Positions 43,854 to 58,800 are shown, counted from the stretch's first letter. The stretch is DNA of 64,000 bases from Balanoglossus misakiensis (GCA_040954595.2 CM082587.2:8308001-8372000), one strand, 5' to 3'. Notes: generated by a model from the sequence alone, not told the origin. Translations and numbers: made by a program.

Positions 43854-46800
43854 GATATCATGAAATACCTACAAAATCACAAACACCATTGTTCAAGCAA
43901 TGAGTTATCACAGGCTATGGGTGTAACCAAACGACAGATGAATGGTATTCTACAGCAGATGCAAAGAAGAGGGCAGATAGAGAGAGTGCAGGAATCACCA
44001 GCTACTTGGCGCATTCGACATCCACATTATAATTTGGTGGAGGCACCTTTTCACCCTCAAAGAAAAACCTTGTCCAGATTAGGCATCAAGGTAAGCTGTC
44101 AATTCACTTCTAGTAAAAAGGGATATACCGTACATTTGTACTCATTTTCAGATACCGAAGCAACTAATTTTCAATGTAAAAGAAGGACTAAAAAAGGTAC
44201 ATGTACATGTTCAAAGTTAACACAAATAAAATGAACAGAACCAGAGATTGAGGAAATATTCTGTATGAGCGAATAAAGTACATTCAAGAGAAACGATTTC
44301 AGTCAAATTCACTGAGTGAACATTCCTTTGAGTGGAAATTGTCCATAATAAAATATAGTGCACATTTCACAATATAAATAGTACAAGTTGTTTCTGGAGA
44401 AGTTGAATTATGTGATCGACCCACTGTACTATTGAATTCCCAAAGATTGATATTTGGATTTATACACTCAGCTAGGGATGAGGGATGTGATAGAAAGAGC
44501 ACTTTGCATGACAAACACCTAGCCACTTGCCCTCCCCAACACACGCACACACACACACCCTGAAACCAGCCAGAAAGGGTTGCTTGAGTCAGATCATGCA
44601 TTTGTAATTGCAAGATGCACTATTTGCAGCAACCTGCTGTGTGATTATAACTCTTCCTGTGCAGTACTGAAAGTTATCGGTACCAGCATCACACCAAGAT
44701 TTGGTGTGTAGTTTTCGAGGTATGAACAGAGTCTTAACGTGCAGGTATATGCAGAAGATTGACAAATCAGCATCAGATGATCAGTCCGTTTGAACTTAGC
44801 ACTGCTAATCGATAGCTGTCATGATGTCAACACATGCAATTGTGGTCTGAGGTCAACAATATTGGACTAAGTGGTCTTAAATCATTGTAAATGGGATCTG
44901 GCAATGATGGCAGTTCATGCTTGGTTGTTTACACAGGTTTTCCTAGAATATGGAACTTTCCCTCAATACAAATTTCACTTTTTGAACAATCTGAGACAGC
45001 GATGAGGTTTCATAGGGTGTCAATGTGATCCTTCCAAACAGCTGAGTAATAGCTGAATCAGAGTCCCTCCACGGAGGGACAGATTCACAGTCCCTCTTTG
45101 GAATGCAGGTAATTCAAATAATTCCCATGATGCAATATTGCCTAGGCAACCTACTGATTTTATTGAAAATGCAAAATCTGATGAAATGCATGCAGCTTAT
45201 AGGATACAATCATAAAACTTTCATTCAAAGAGATCTTTCTAATGTTACATGTCTGTGTGATATTTTTAGTATCTTGAAAAGCCCAGAAATTAGCCTTTTG
45301 TTCTTTGTATATAAACTTCGTTGTTAAATCCCTTCCTTTGTTTGTGACTGTATGGTTTAGAAATTGCCAGGAACTCTAATCCCAATGGCTGTACTTATGA
45401 CAATGATAATGAGTTTTTGAAAATCATTATTAATATGAAGCCATGGTAACCAGTACTCATTAAATCTTTAGAGTAGTTTTGAATTATTGATAGTGGGTAT
45501 TCAGAGGTTGGAAGTTAACAGTTTTGTTGCATGAAAGAAGGCGGATATGACAGATATCCTTGGTTACTGAAAACTCGACTGTACACCGACAAGTTACGGA
45601 TCAGTGCTCAGTGTAAGGTTAACACATGTAGGCACTGCAGCTGCAACCAGGGTTAATCTGAATTAGCCATTAGCATAATTGATGTGGACAAAGTGGCTGG
45701 ATGTTTATTTTTTCGAGAAAGTGGTGGTGTTGTCAAGTGCTTGAAGTAGTGGCGTAATTGCAAGCAGTGTTTTGCGGTGGTGGACACCTTGCAACCATCT
45801 CTGATGGTAACTTCTTGAAAGTGTTATAAATAGTTCATGTCATCATTGCTTTAGTCGTCAACGTTTCTATCTTTTTTCTCTATAAGTGACATTCATCTAG
45901 CTGAGATGTCATCTGGTCTGTTTTATGCTGACATTTTAATCTCTTACTCCACTGTTTTTATGATAATTTTTATGCTGACATATTCCACACTGATGAATTC
46001 AAGATTCATGATTGCTAGTCCAAACACTAAAGTTAGCATTGGGTTCACATTCGAGCCAAGTCACTTTGCTGAACCTACAAATTCGTGTAACGGTGACTCT
46101 GGTATACTGGTAGTAATATTCAGTCCAGTTGTACAATGCTATCATACTTCAAAATTCACTGAAATGTAAATGAAAACAGATCTGACTTTGATCATGTGAC
46201 AAGGCCTATTGCATGGAGAACTTGAACTTGTAGCCATTTGCAACTTTAATTCATATAGCAATGAATAATTAAACAAGCAGTAAACCTAGAACTCTGTCAT
46301 TACCATTTCCCAGTGTCTTTCACTCCTAAGTGGTCGCTGCAATCTGTCTTGTGGTAACTGTGAAACCACATGAAGTTTGTGTTGCAGAAAGATCCAAGAT
46401 GGCCACTGGGTGGCAATTCCACTATGAGTCATCCAACGTTGTCTTGGTAGGTCAATCCAGCTGGGACTATGTCATTGACAATGACTAGTGTTGCTCTGAG
46501 TCATTGTCTATTTCATTGACATTCATGAAAGCCATTAGCTCTATCTGTATTTCAGTGATTCATTATCTTTGTCTTATACATTATTCTTGATCTCTACAGT
46601 CTTTTGGTCGCTTGTTCGTATTTCGTACAAATCACACTTTCTATGACACTGGTAGCCCCCCCCCCCCCCCTCCCATACATCAACCAGTTGGTAAGGAGTT
46701 GGATAGCATCTGCAGAACCACCTGTTGTACAAGTTCATTTTATTCATCACTGGAGCCATTGAATTAAATGTAACTTAAACCACTCAAGTGCAACTAATTT

Positions 46801-49800
46801 TGCATTAAGAGTTTTCAAAGAATGTCACTTCATGTGCATTTTAACAAATGTTTACTGGTATATCCAGTTTATAGATGACGCCACGTCATAGTTACTCAGA
46901 GTTACTCAGTCATGTCAGAGTACGCAGAAAAAAGTCATTAATTTGCAGGAATTTCTTGTTTTTTGACATTAGAATACTTAAAGCCTCTAGAGCAGCCAAA
47001 TTTCACGTTTTTTCCCCACAATAAAATACTTCAAATCTATTCCCTATCCTTTACAATGCCATGATAGCTGTGTACTGTTTGTATGGAGGCTGATGAAATG
47101 GGTGTGGCACCTGTGTAATGTATAGTGTGCTCAAATCACTGAGATGTTCATGTATACTTATTTCAGTAAGCTTATTTTGATGTACCAATCTAAATGGAAC
47201 ATAAAATGAGTTAAAATAAAAACTTCAAGCAATTTCAAATTCCCTTTGTCTTTACAATCAATCCTGAGAAAAAAACTACACAGTCATGCACCAGGCCAGT
47301 TTCAATGCAGTATATTGCATTAATATCAGTTGTAAACTAGTCATAAAAGTCATAAACATTATTTTCATAAATACATATGCAGTTATAAACATCATTGATC
47401 CACCTTATCTGTTTTAAAACACTGGCTACAGGGCTTGATGTGAATGTTATGATTGGCACAACATGGTGATTTTGAAGTTATTTTATTATCTTTTCCAAAT
47501 ATCTTCAGAACAAAATGTTTCTTGTCTTTTTATATGGTACCCTCCACATTTTAATGAAAATTACTCACATTAAATCACAAGTTTTCTCAAACTGTCAATG
47601 CTATCTCGTCACCCTGATTATGAAAGTACTAACAAGCTGACCCTAAATGACCTCACTTTGCATATGTAGCTTGGCCAATCAATGACCATCTCAGTGTTGC
47701 ATCATCACTGCTGCGTAATGATTGAAAATCAAGACTTGGTGTTTAAATCTTCAGTTTGAGAGAACACATGAAATATTGAGCAACAGAACTCCGTGACCTC
47801 TGCATGTGTTTGTGCAGTACAGAAGTTATTTTCACCTGTGATTTTGAGTGTCCGATGAATTTTTATTCACTGCGCTTGAGTGATAGTACTGCAGCGGAAT
47901 ATGCTGCATCACTCATGGCACAAATCAGACGCAGCAGTGCTGGAGATGTTTCCTATAATCCCGTATGTTTTGTTGCACATGTGTAGTTTACTGTGAAATC
48001 AAGTGATAAAGTTGTCATTTGCAATGAAAATAATAACAGTGAACAGCTATACAAACCATAACATGATTATAAAGTGACTGGTTGTTGAATTCTATGCATG
48101 TATTTGCAATCAAGACTCATTGAGAAGCTTCGACCTAGACTTGCAATTTGGGCGCACTCTGAACATCAATCAATACCTAAATCTTGTGGCTCTAGAAATT
48201 CAAATCTGATTTGATTTTTGTTGTCAGTTAAATTTTTTGCAAGTTTGGTGTGTTCTTTTCAGAAGCCAAGATAACTCTTAGTTTGGTTTGATCAAGAACT
48301 GACCAGTCTTTGATATATGCTTGCCGTAAAACACTACAATATCTGTGGATAAATAATATAATAAGTTTGTTATCTAGCTGCACTGTAGGTCAGGTCTGTC
48401 TTTAATCTGAAAATTTCAAATGGAAGTGTTTGTTTTGAGGTAGATGAGAAATGACGAAATGATAAATGTGCAGCAATATTACTGCAGCTGCAGAAGTCAT
48501 TGCTGTCTGCATGACTAAATCCTATACAGCCAGCGACCGAACCACTTTGAATCACAAACACAGTTTCAAACTGAAATCCCCATTAATAGCTGGAATCCAT
48601 TTCATAACATGTGTATTCAAACAATTAACAATGATTCTGACCTTTTTATCTTATTTTTCGTCCAGTTGATTAGAATATTGATTGAAATAGATGTTGTTTC
48701 AGAGACTCTTAATAATCCATGCTTGCATTTATATCATTGACTTGTGTTTTTTATGTTTGTAGATGATGTATATTGTTAATGTTTATTTTTCCCATGTGAA
48801 TTTAACACTGCATGTCGGGAAAGCAAGCTTTACCTGTATTCCATGACTCAGAAAGCGTTGAAAATGATTAAAATATAATATTATACAATTTCTTAGCAAA
48901 TGTATGCTTGATGGTTTAGTTGTAGAATATTGGATGCAGAATGAAAGGGACAAAGCCCAAACATAATTGACTTGATTAATACCTCAAAGTACGGCATTGC
49001 CTACTTGAATATTAATGCGGGCAGATTAGCCCAAGTACATGTATAGTTTTTAAGTATATGGCTGTCTGCTTTGAAAGCTAAATTATCATAATAGGCCTGC
49101 GCCAATCATTGTACTCAGGACAGGTGGGTTCATTCAGGTAGCAAGACATGCATAATATATAGAAGATATATCTCCATCGCAATCACTTTCATTTCAAATG
49201 CTGCTGCTGTAAACATGTGAAGGTAAGGACGCAGTGTTTCATGTTAGAATTTTTTTTGCCGATTTTCAACGCGGGGTTAGGGTAGTGATTCATATGTGAT
49301 ATACTCCTCATCATGTATTCTCTCGCTCAGTGGGATGCAATCAGGTCATCGGCAGCATTAAGTCACATGTCGCGTTTGCCATTCACGTGGGGTGAGTCGG
49401 GGCGGCGTACTTGACGCAGGAAGATTATGGTTTGATGGGAGAGGCAGGCAGACAGGCGGTGTTATAGACTGTAGTGTGAGGACCTTAGTTTAGACGGTAG
49501 ATGAGAAACAGGACAATGAGAGAGGGCACACTTAGAGTGCCACCACGCACAGAAGATGACTAGTCTAGACTACAGCACAAAGAAGATTTTTATCTCTACA
49601 TGTAGATGACAGGCTTCTGTATATATTTCCAGTTAAGTCTCTACTCTTATTCTCCTTTTCGTATTTATGATGTATTGTCTTTCACCTCAACGTCTGTTAC
49701 TTCAGTCCTTGTGACGTTCGCAATCAGCTTTCATCTTCGCAGACAAAACGTGTTATGATTGCGACTGCGAGACACGGCACATATATCACATGGGGCAGTT

Positions 49801-52800
49801 GCCATCACATTACCATACATTACGTTAGATTACATTATCGCATATGTTGTAATTTCTTTGCGTGTTTTTAACAAGAAATTCCTGGAACACATATTATTGT
49901 TGCTGGTATCATTTTGACACGCTGCATTTTATTTTATGGCTTTAGCTTATCAATTAAGCCTCCATGAGAAATGTCTTATCCAATGAATCACTGTGTTACT
50001 GAATAATTCACGACTTCCACCATTGTCATTGCAGTAATGCCATTTCCTCTTATTTCAGACACACAAATTCCTTTCCTTTTTGTCAGACATTTTATGTTGA
50101 TGTTAGAAACAGCTCAATGCTGGCCGTGCAGTTCTTTAATAATCGGGCATATCAAATCAATTTACCTAGTACAGGCATCTGTGATGTGTGTATAAAATAT
50201 CTTAACATCTGACACTTTGTGGAAATTCTGTCGCCTGGAATAATAATAACAGATCTTTTATTAGTAACAATCAGTATAATCATATGAAATATTTATATCC
50301 TGAAATTATGGCATTTAAAAATATTAATTGACATGGAAGATTGTGTGTTTATCTAGTACCACACAGTTAGACTGAAATTTGCCTGGAGGGTCACTCATTT
50401 AAAGTACAGCTGACACAGTAGTTGCTTCTGAGATGTGATATTTGTGGTTGTTTCGTACAGTTTTTGAGTCGATCCAAATTTGTCATTTTTTGTCAAATTT
50501 CATGGAAGGTAAAAATCATGAGAGAGGCTTTCGCCAACGTGACATCCAACGCGCCATGAATGTTGATGTCATATTGTATGATGGTTTTTCTGAAACCTGT
50601 ACTGATATAAAATTGAAATCGAATATTGACGAGTTGGAATTACAATAATATAAGACTGTGACCTTGTGATGTATAGTGAATCATCACCCAGTCATTCAGT
50701 CAGTTTTAATGAAACAAGAATACAGACTACTTATGATAATTGTTCAAACTCTTGACATTCAATTATAATTTGAAGGTTGCCAAATTTTACTTAAAATTAA
50801 ATCTTTAATTGGAAAGTATAATAATTATTTCATATGAGAATATACGATTTCACTCATGTATTTAGCCTCTGTTATTTGGAAATAACATGCATAAATATAT
50901 GAATGAGTCAATAAAATACAAGATAACTCTTACATTCAAGGCATAGCTAGATTTAAGAATGTATAGTGTGAATGTTTGGTTCAGTTAGCATTTCAAATAG
51001 CACTCACGCAGAGATTTTGCATATAGAGTTGACCTTTGCTGAGTAACAGACAGTTAGGTCCTCTGGGAATGTCTGAACTCACAATTGACCCTAGAGCGGG
51101 GGGGGGGAGTGTCTCTACAAGCCATTGACCTTCTCAACAATATTTACAAATAAATGGGTTGTTACAAAGTGGATTGAGGGTTATTCTGATAGCATTGAAG
51201 TTACGGAGCGATGTATTCATAATGCAGTTTTTACGTCAGTAGTGAAGCAGTTTGATAAAAGTGTAATATTCCTCCATTGTACAGTTTTGCTTGTTCAGTG
51301 ACAATGTTAGTTTATAACAATGAAGAGGATAAATTGTCGAATCATCTTTGCGTCTATTGACATCACGTTATTAATTAACGCAACTGTATTTGTTTTCACC
51401 CCCCAACACAGTGAAACTTGATGTATTCCCATTGTTTCTTACAATAAAGTGGGACTTGCGTATTGTGAAATAGGGGGTGGCCGTGTGGCGTAAAATATTC
51501 TTATTATGACATGAAAACAAAGTACTTTCAGGCGGAAATGTTAAATGCACATCTCCTTTCATCGGTCGTATCAAATTAAAAAAAAGCAAATGGATTAACT
51601 TTAGAAATATTTCAATGAGAAACAGACTTTCCGCCATATAAACACTCAGTGTCAACAAGAAGTAGTGATAACCAGAGATTGAAAATTGTACACTTAATTC
51701 ATATAATTTAAACTTAGTGCGGCAGTGACATGGAGGAAATTTAATAATCACTTCCTTTAATTAAATTTACATCAGTGATGCCCTGAAAATTTAACTACCA
51801 TGCTGTGATCTTTTGCACAGTTATTAAAAGAGTGTAATTATGGCCAGCTGTCATTCTGGTAGATGTCAAATTTGGACTGTAGCAGTATGAACAGAAACTG
51901 TTTTCCACGCAGAAACATGAATTATGATTTTCTCTGAAGTAAAATGAAAATTCATTAACAGTAGACTTCATGTTTTATAATTTTAGGCAATACTGTATGT
52001 TGACTGGCGCGAGAAGTTTGTGAAAAATGAAATGTCTGTATAAAGAAGTTCCGTGAGAAGACCTATACAGCCCCCATGTATTTTGTTATTTTTAATCAAT
52101 ATTGTTTATTTTGGTGACGCAGTTCAAATTTCAATGATGTGGTTGTCTGTAGACTAAACCAAACTTGACCAATTATTCATCATCTGCAGTCTGTTGGCTA
52201 TATTAAACTTTCTTTTTTCGCGCAGACTGAAAAGTGACCACAGCCATTGGGTGCTTTGCTAGGCTTTTGTGGTCAACAGGAACTGAGATTAACTTTGATG
52301 AAAATTAATGTTTCTGAAACGACATGCCAGTTTGTCCAGACTATTGGCTCTGCATGCCCCACATTGACCTATTGGCTTCACTTCGTAAACTTTAATTGAG
52401 GTCAAAGGGCGTGATGGTTCATAGTGTTTCTCAGACATCATATAGCTCACCACGGTTCCACATCCTGATGATATAAAGTGTCACCCAGGTTTTGTCATGG
52501 TTGCTACAGTATAAACCACACCATACGTGGCCTAACATTAGCTCTTACTGTACCTGTGGTCGACCACTGTTAGTTACATGTGAAACTGGCAGTACTCTCC
52601 TGGACATGTGTTATGTAAATGTTGCGAACATCTTGTTACATGTATCCATGACAAGATGTATGTTAGTATGTGTTCAGCCCAAGTCATGCCTGCATTCACG
52701 AAGGTTTGTACAAATTTGTTTCTAAAATTATGATTTCTTTATTCTGAAAGAGAATTTGTTCTCTGACATTATCGTATACTTCTTGACAGCACACTCATTC

Positions 52801-55800
52801 AAATTCAGCACTGTTTTCAAATTTCATTTTATGGACTCTCATCAATTTCTCGGCTTTAAAGGTCACTTGTTTGGAGAAAAACGCGATGTCACAGCTAGCT
52901 TTCATTAATATGCAAACCAACACATTTTAGACGCAGACAGTATAGTCACATGATAGGCAATGTTCACACATTCAAAGTGAAAATATGGTGCGTTATTTTC
53001 AAGATGAAAAGCAACGCAGATTACGGTTTCTGAACACAAACAGAAATCTCACAAAGTTCATCCTGGTGCTGGGTGTATATGTTAATGCTTTTATTTTTTT
53101 TAAAAACATCTCAGCAATTCTGTTCTTATTACACTGTACTGCACTGTACTGACTTAAACTATCCTTTCATTTTAAGTGAAATTGTTTGAAGATCAAAATG
53201 TCGTGAGTGTGAAACCAAGCGAAACCTTGGATAGCTCGAATTACATCGTCAAATCATCCAACTCTCGGTTGTATGTCAATTGAGAACAAGTTGCTGTTTT
53301 ATTTGCATGAACCCTGTTGTAGGTTGTTGATAGTCAACTAAGATTTTCATCGTAATTGCCAACTCTAATTCCCAAAAGTGTTCTAAAAAAAAAACATTTT
53401 AAATTTATGATGTACATGTACTGTACTGTAGTTTTACGGTACTACTACCCAGTACATGGTAGCTGACTGATATCTAAGTTAACGAACTATTTTAAGAAGA
53501 AATCTAATCATATCACAGATGATTTCTGAATGAATGGCTACAAGTATTTCTAAACGTTATCAAGATTGATGAGAAACTAACTGTGCTTTGCAGTGGTCTG
53601 TGATTCAGAAATTGTAATGACAAAGATCCATAATTGATACTACTATGCTGTAAGTGGCCTTAATGTTGGTAATGGCATCTGCTAATCTCCCAACATCATA
53701 ACTTACAATTATATCAAACAGACATAATGCACTTAAAAGCTTTCAATTTATCTCAGTTGATATTATTTTAACCGGGAGTGTTGTATTTCGCATATTCCAT
53801 TTTGCAAACATGATTGCCATATCTTAAAAAGCAAAGTGACTTTTTACCTCCCACTGGTACATGTACTAGTATATTGCAGCAGTATTAGAAACTACACGAT
53901 CAATGTATGTTGTCCATGTCCTAAAATATCACAATGTATGTACATGTGTGAGTAGGTATGTGGGGGGGGGGGGGCAGTGCTTGTTTTTACTGGTCTGTAC
54001 ATAAACACTTTATTTTCGCGAGCAATAAATTTTGGCGAAATACGCGAGAGCCAAAATAGCGTGAAAATAAAAAGTCACGTAATTTTTTTTTAAGATAACG
54101 ATGCAGTGAATGAAATATGAGAACGCCAAATTAATACTCGCGAAACAGTGGCCTCTCTCGATATCGCGAAAATTTCAACTCGCGAAAATAAAGTGTTTTA
54201 CAGTATATAATGTACATATGTACTTCCATATATCAGTACAGATTCTCCAATTTAGTGAGAAAATTTAATTTTCAGGAAACAGTGTTATTTCTTTCAATCT
54301 GACCACATGTGACTATCAAGTGGTAAACATGTGGTTTTGGTGAAGATCTTTCCATCCAGAGTGACATTGATTTTTTTGCTGTAACCACCAAATCCCAAAA
54401 GACTGGTTGTCAGCTTGGGTGAATCAGTTTGCTATTGACATGGCTGTAGACCATGCCATTAGACCTTATAGGCCAGTGCAGTTCAATACATTCTAATCAT
54501 CACCAAGTCATTGAATGAGAATACAGGAGTCAAAAACATTGGTGCTTTTAAACTTTTGTCCTTTCCTGAAAGGTCTATCTTCTACTGAAATGCGACTCGC
54601 ATTTTTTCAGTCACAGATAATCTCTGGAGATTCCTGTACATACCTCACTGAACAAATTTAATGAGACTTTGAATGTTCTCATACTCGGAACAAACTTAAC
54701 TTTTGCTCTGCAGAAAGCCTGAGGAGTGTGTTGTGTTTACTTGTTTGTTTCCATGGTTATAGAAATGTATTTTTTGGTATTAAGAGCAAAATCATTACAT
54801 TTAGTAGCTAAGTAGATATTTTTGCATGCAATAGTAGTGTGACCATAGTAACAACATAGCCAGAGTTTTTGAAAGTTTAAAGCTCCATTAGTGGTAACTT
54901 TTTGGTATGTTTTCAGGGTTTTTTTTTATCTACTGCATTTTCTTGTTCAGATCCCTGAAGCATGATGAAATTCCTAGTATTCAGCTTATTAACACAACCT
55001 GTATGCAAAATTTGAATTCAAGTCCGGACTAGAATTCATTTGTCAACAATAACAGTGTTCGTTTAATACAGGCTAATTTTACAAGTGGAGTACTGGGTAT
55101 ATTTAATAGCATGCTGTTTGGAGTCAAACAAGAAATTGTATTTGGTACACAGAACAACAATACAGAAAAAAAGCCAAAAGCTATGGCCAATGAGAATTCA
55201 TTTTTTGAAGCGTTTTTTATAATATGCCTTTGTCCATGTATAAAATCTGGATATTGTACACAAATGCATTTGATTGTGTGTCTAGACAGATTGTAAACCA
55301 TTGACATCCATCAGACAATGGGATTGCTTAGTCATAGTCTTCACAGCACGTGTCTTGTCATCAAACGAATTGTTTCCATAATTCCCTCTATTCGGGGTAT
55401 TGTCCTTTCATCATTCAAAAGAGACCGTTTCAATCAAAGTCATCATACTTAAGAGGGATGTGCATATCATTCGAAAACCTCATGCCAAGGATATTGCAGA
55501 GTGGTTTCCGTATCATTTTGTCATTATTTGCGACGGATGCAATAGCAGCTTTTAATTGTGAAAAAGACAAAATCGTAACTAATACACCATTTTATCATTT
55601 GTGTTTTTCTTTTCTCAAAAAGTCATGTATTACATATGATTGGACTGGGCAGAAGATACACTTTGGGGAAATTTCAGTGCAATGCATTGTAATTATACGA
55701 CGACTGTGAAATTTGATGAGTTTGCCAAAGTGATAATCATTAATTTAAAAAATAGGAATGTATCGAAATAAGACAGAAATAATATGAATGGAAACTTTTT

Positions 55801-58800
55801 AAAGAGATATTCATTAGACAAAGAAAAATATGTGCTACTTGTTGAACCATTTTGGATCATCTTATAATGCATTGGATTTTGTAGAAGAATTTTAACCACT
55901 CTGTTATAAAAGAAAAGTGAAAACCGGAATTCCTGAGATACTGCAAAATTGTCATGGAAATTGGGCTATCCTGCAGAGAAAATTGTTTAAATGTTGAATC
56001 TTCCTACACAGTGTGAGAAAGCTTGACGATAATTTGATCATATCAGCCATACATGTACCCCTGAGTATTTTAGATTGAGATTATCAAATGTGTAAATTCC
56101 TTGTGATATGGCATTAAAACTATTTTTTTTCTTTTACCAGGGATTTAGAAAGGTGGACATTGAAGAGAAAATTCTTGGCGTTTTACAGAAGAAGGACAGC
56201 TTAGCCAGTGTTCCCGATTTACAGAAGGCCACTGGAGTCCGACAGAAAAAAGATATTAATCAGACCCTATACAAACTTCAGAAGAAAGGTGTGATTATAA
56301 AAGTGTCGGATGTGCCACCAAAGTGGGGCTTGAAACACCCGGTGATCGTGGATCACACTGCATCAGACGATCAAAGCAAAGTTGCCTCTGAACCACCACA
56401 CGATGGACAACCAGATATTGATGATGACAACCATGGTGACGATGATGATGATGACATGGGGGAAGATGATGGTGCCGGAGATGGAGATATAACCAATGAC
56501 ATTGAAGAGAAAGAGCAAAGTCATTTCAGTGACCATGGAAACAGAATGGATGCGCTGGTATCGCCCCCAAAGATATCAGTAGATATACCGGTAGTTGCTA
56601 TGGAGACCAATCACGCTGTCCGCAGTTTCCAGTCGTCAGTGAGCATCACTGATCTGAATCAGAGTGGATCAGTGTCCAACCAGACAGAAATAATGGCAAC
56701 CCCCAGCACAGAGGTTGTTATCATCAACAATAACAAAGAAACTTTGAAAATTCAGCTGTTAACAGCCTTAAGCAAGCAGAGTGAGCCCATACATGCCAAT
56801 AACTTGGCCAAGTTGGTGGGTCTGAACAGCAAAAAGGACATCAATCCAATTCTTTTTCCTATGCAGAATATGGGATTGGTTTCCAAGGTATCCAACGTAC
56901 CCCCTATGTGGATCATTACAGACAAAGGTGCTGACAATATCAAGGAGCAAGATTTGCAGGCGTCTCCCGAAAGCAGTTTCGTCGTCCCTCCTGATCCAAG
57001 ACAGGTGATTCAACAAGTCGGTGCTAGTGTGTTCAGTCAGCCGGTCGCGACAAACCACGTCAACAGGAGTGAACTGGAGAAAGCTCTCCTGCAGGCCCTA
57101 TCGAGCAGAGAATCTTACAAAGCCATGGATTTGGCCAAGGCCGTGGGATTCCAGAGCAAGAAGGACATCAACCCCACTTTATTCCATTTACAGAGAAAGG
57201 GGCTGACCAAAAAGATCAATGACTCGCCGCCCACCTGGTGCATCACCAGCAAAGGCAAAGAACAAATCGAAGGTGAAGACATGCCACTAAGTAGCTGCCA
57301 CCCAACCGAGGAGAACGACCCCACTCTCTTCAAGGTCGCGTCCAATCCCTGCATGGAGATGGGACAGACCTCGTCCGCGGACATCAACGCACAACAAAGT
57401 TCGTTCGAAGGCGGTGGGATGAACTTGACTCAACAGATGACTGCCCTCACAGGTGGTGTTGCTGTTAGTAGTATGCTGACCAGTGAAGCCTTTGCGGTCA
57501 TCAATAAGAACCCGATCAGTGCTTTGATGGAATATGCACAGTCACGCCAATACAAGTGTTCCATTGATGTACTCTATCAAAGTGGACCACCACACAGCCC
57601 AAGGTAAGAGAATAACCATGCATCACTTTAAAGCCTCTGGAGCTGCCACTTTTTGCATTATTTTCATGATTTTATTTTCCCACTTATAGTGGTCCATCTA
57701 AATAAGTTTACTGATACTAAAGTGATAGGTATACATCAACATCTCATCGACGCCCGATTGTGGCGATATGTGGGAATTTGAACATGCTATATGTATTAAA
57801 CAGGTGTCCCACCCATTTAATCAGCCTCCATATAAACAGTACGCAGCTATCGTGGTATGTGTTGCCAAGAGATGACAAACACATGTACAAGTAATACAGT
57901 ACAGTTTAATGCTGATCTACCGTATATCTTAGTTGATAGAGCATCTGGTCATCTGGTGTGTGTGGGTTACAATTGGAACTGATGAGTTTTCCTCATTTGT
58001 TATCACCTTCAGATTTACCATGGCGGCAAGTGTGAACGGAAGACGTTTTCCGTCGGTTGTCAGCAAGTCCAAGAAAGACGGGAAGAGAGAAGCAGCGGAC
58101 AAGGCATTGCGTGTCCTCATTGCAGAAGGATCCATCAAGCCTCAGATACAGGCAGCAAACATACCAAACAATAACAAGGTACAGTTGAACCTGTGTTTGT
58201 GGTCACCTCAATATAGTGGGAACTTTTCTCTAGAGGCCACTTTTAGACAGTCCCTGTGCAATTCACATGTGCATCAATCAACATGTCTACAAATGCCACC
58301 TGTCTATAAAGGCCAGTTTAGGAAAATCTCTTGACTGGCCACTATAGGCAGGGTTGTACATCATCATTGTACACCTATTGCCGTAACCTATGATGTTCTA
58401 TGGTATGATATATACATTGCTCATATTTGTATACATGTAGTACAGGAAGTCCTAATCTGCATAACAGAGACGCTTGCGACAGAGAGTGTGTGTAATGTGA
58501 CCGAAAAGTTATTCTATTTTCAGTTGCACGCACATGTTATTTCAGCCCCTAATAGGTCCATTCATATCGTGGTACATATATTCAACCCACAAAAATACTC
58601 TCAAGTGACATAAAATGGGTGTTTAACCATTAAAAGTGTACAATAATAGGGTTATTCACAAAATATGGCCCTGTATGGACTCAGGTTCAGTGAGTTGCAT
58701 ATTCCACACATAGCCATATTTTGTAAATAACCCATTATTACAATTCATTGGAAAATGACTGTATTGAGTAACATCTACATTTTTGGGTGCTCAATAGTGT

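Larger units (their letters stand above)
44091..56140 (+). other. ADAR intron 1 (12 kb)
   Basis: Donor GTAAGC at 44091 and acceptor CAG at 56138-56140. No conserved exon recognised inside. It contains a MITE (53995-54205), an inverted dispersed repeat (55018-55185), poly-C at about 46654 and poly-G at about 51099 and 53962. A more CpG-bearing stretch at about 49250-49500 could be an internal promoter. Confidence 0.8.

Noticed and set aside
45062-45080. Small hairpin GTCCCTCCACGGAGGGAC
   Set aside because: Too short and isolated to mean anything.
51371-51751. 126-codon minus-strand frame in ADAR intron 1
   Set aside because: Hydrophobic, low-complexity, no homology that I recognise and no splice context; typical of AT-rich intron sequence.
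57115-57387. Minus-strand frames opposite ADAR exon 2
   Set aside because: Antisense shadows of the Zalpha-encoding exon, which has clear domain homology on the plus strand.
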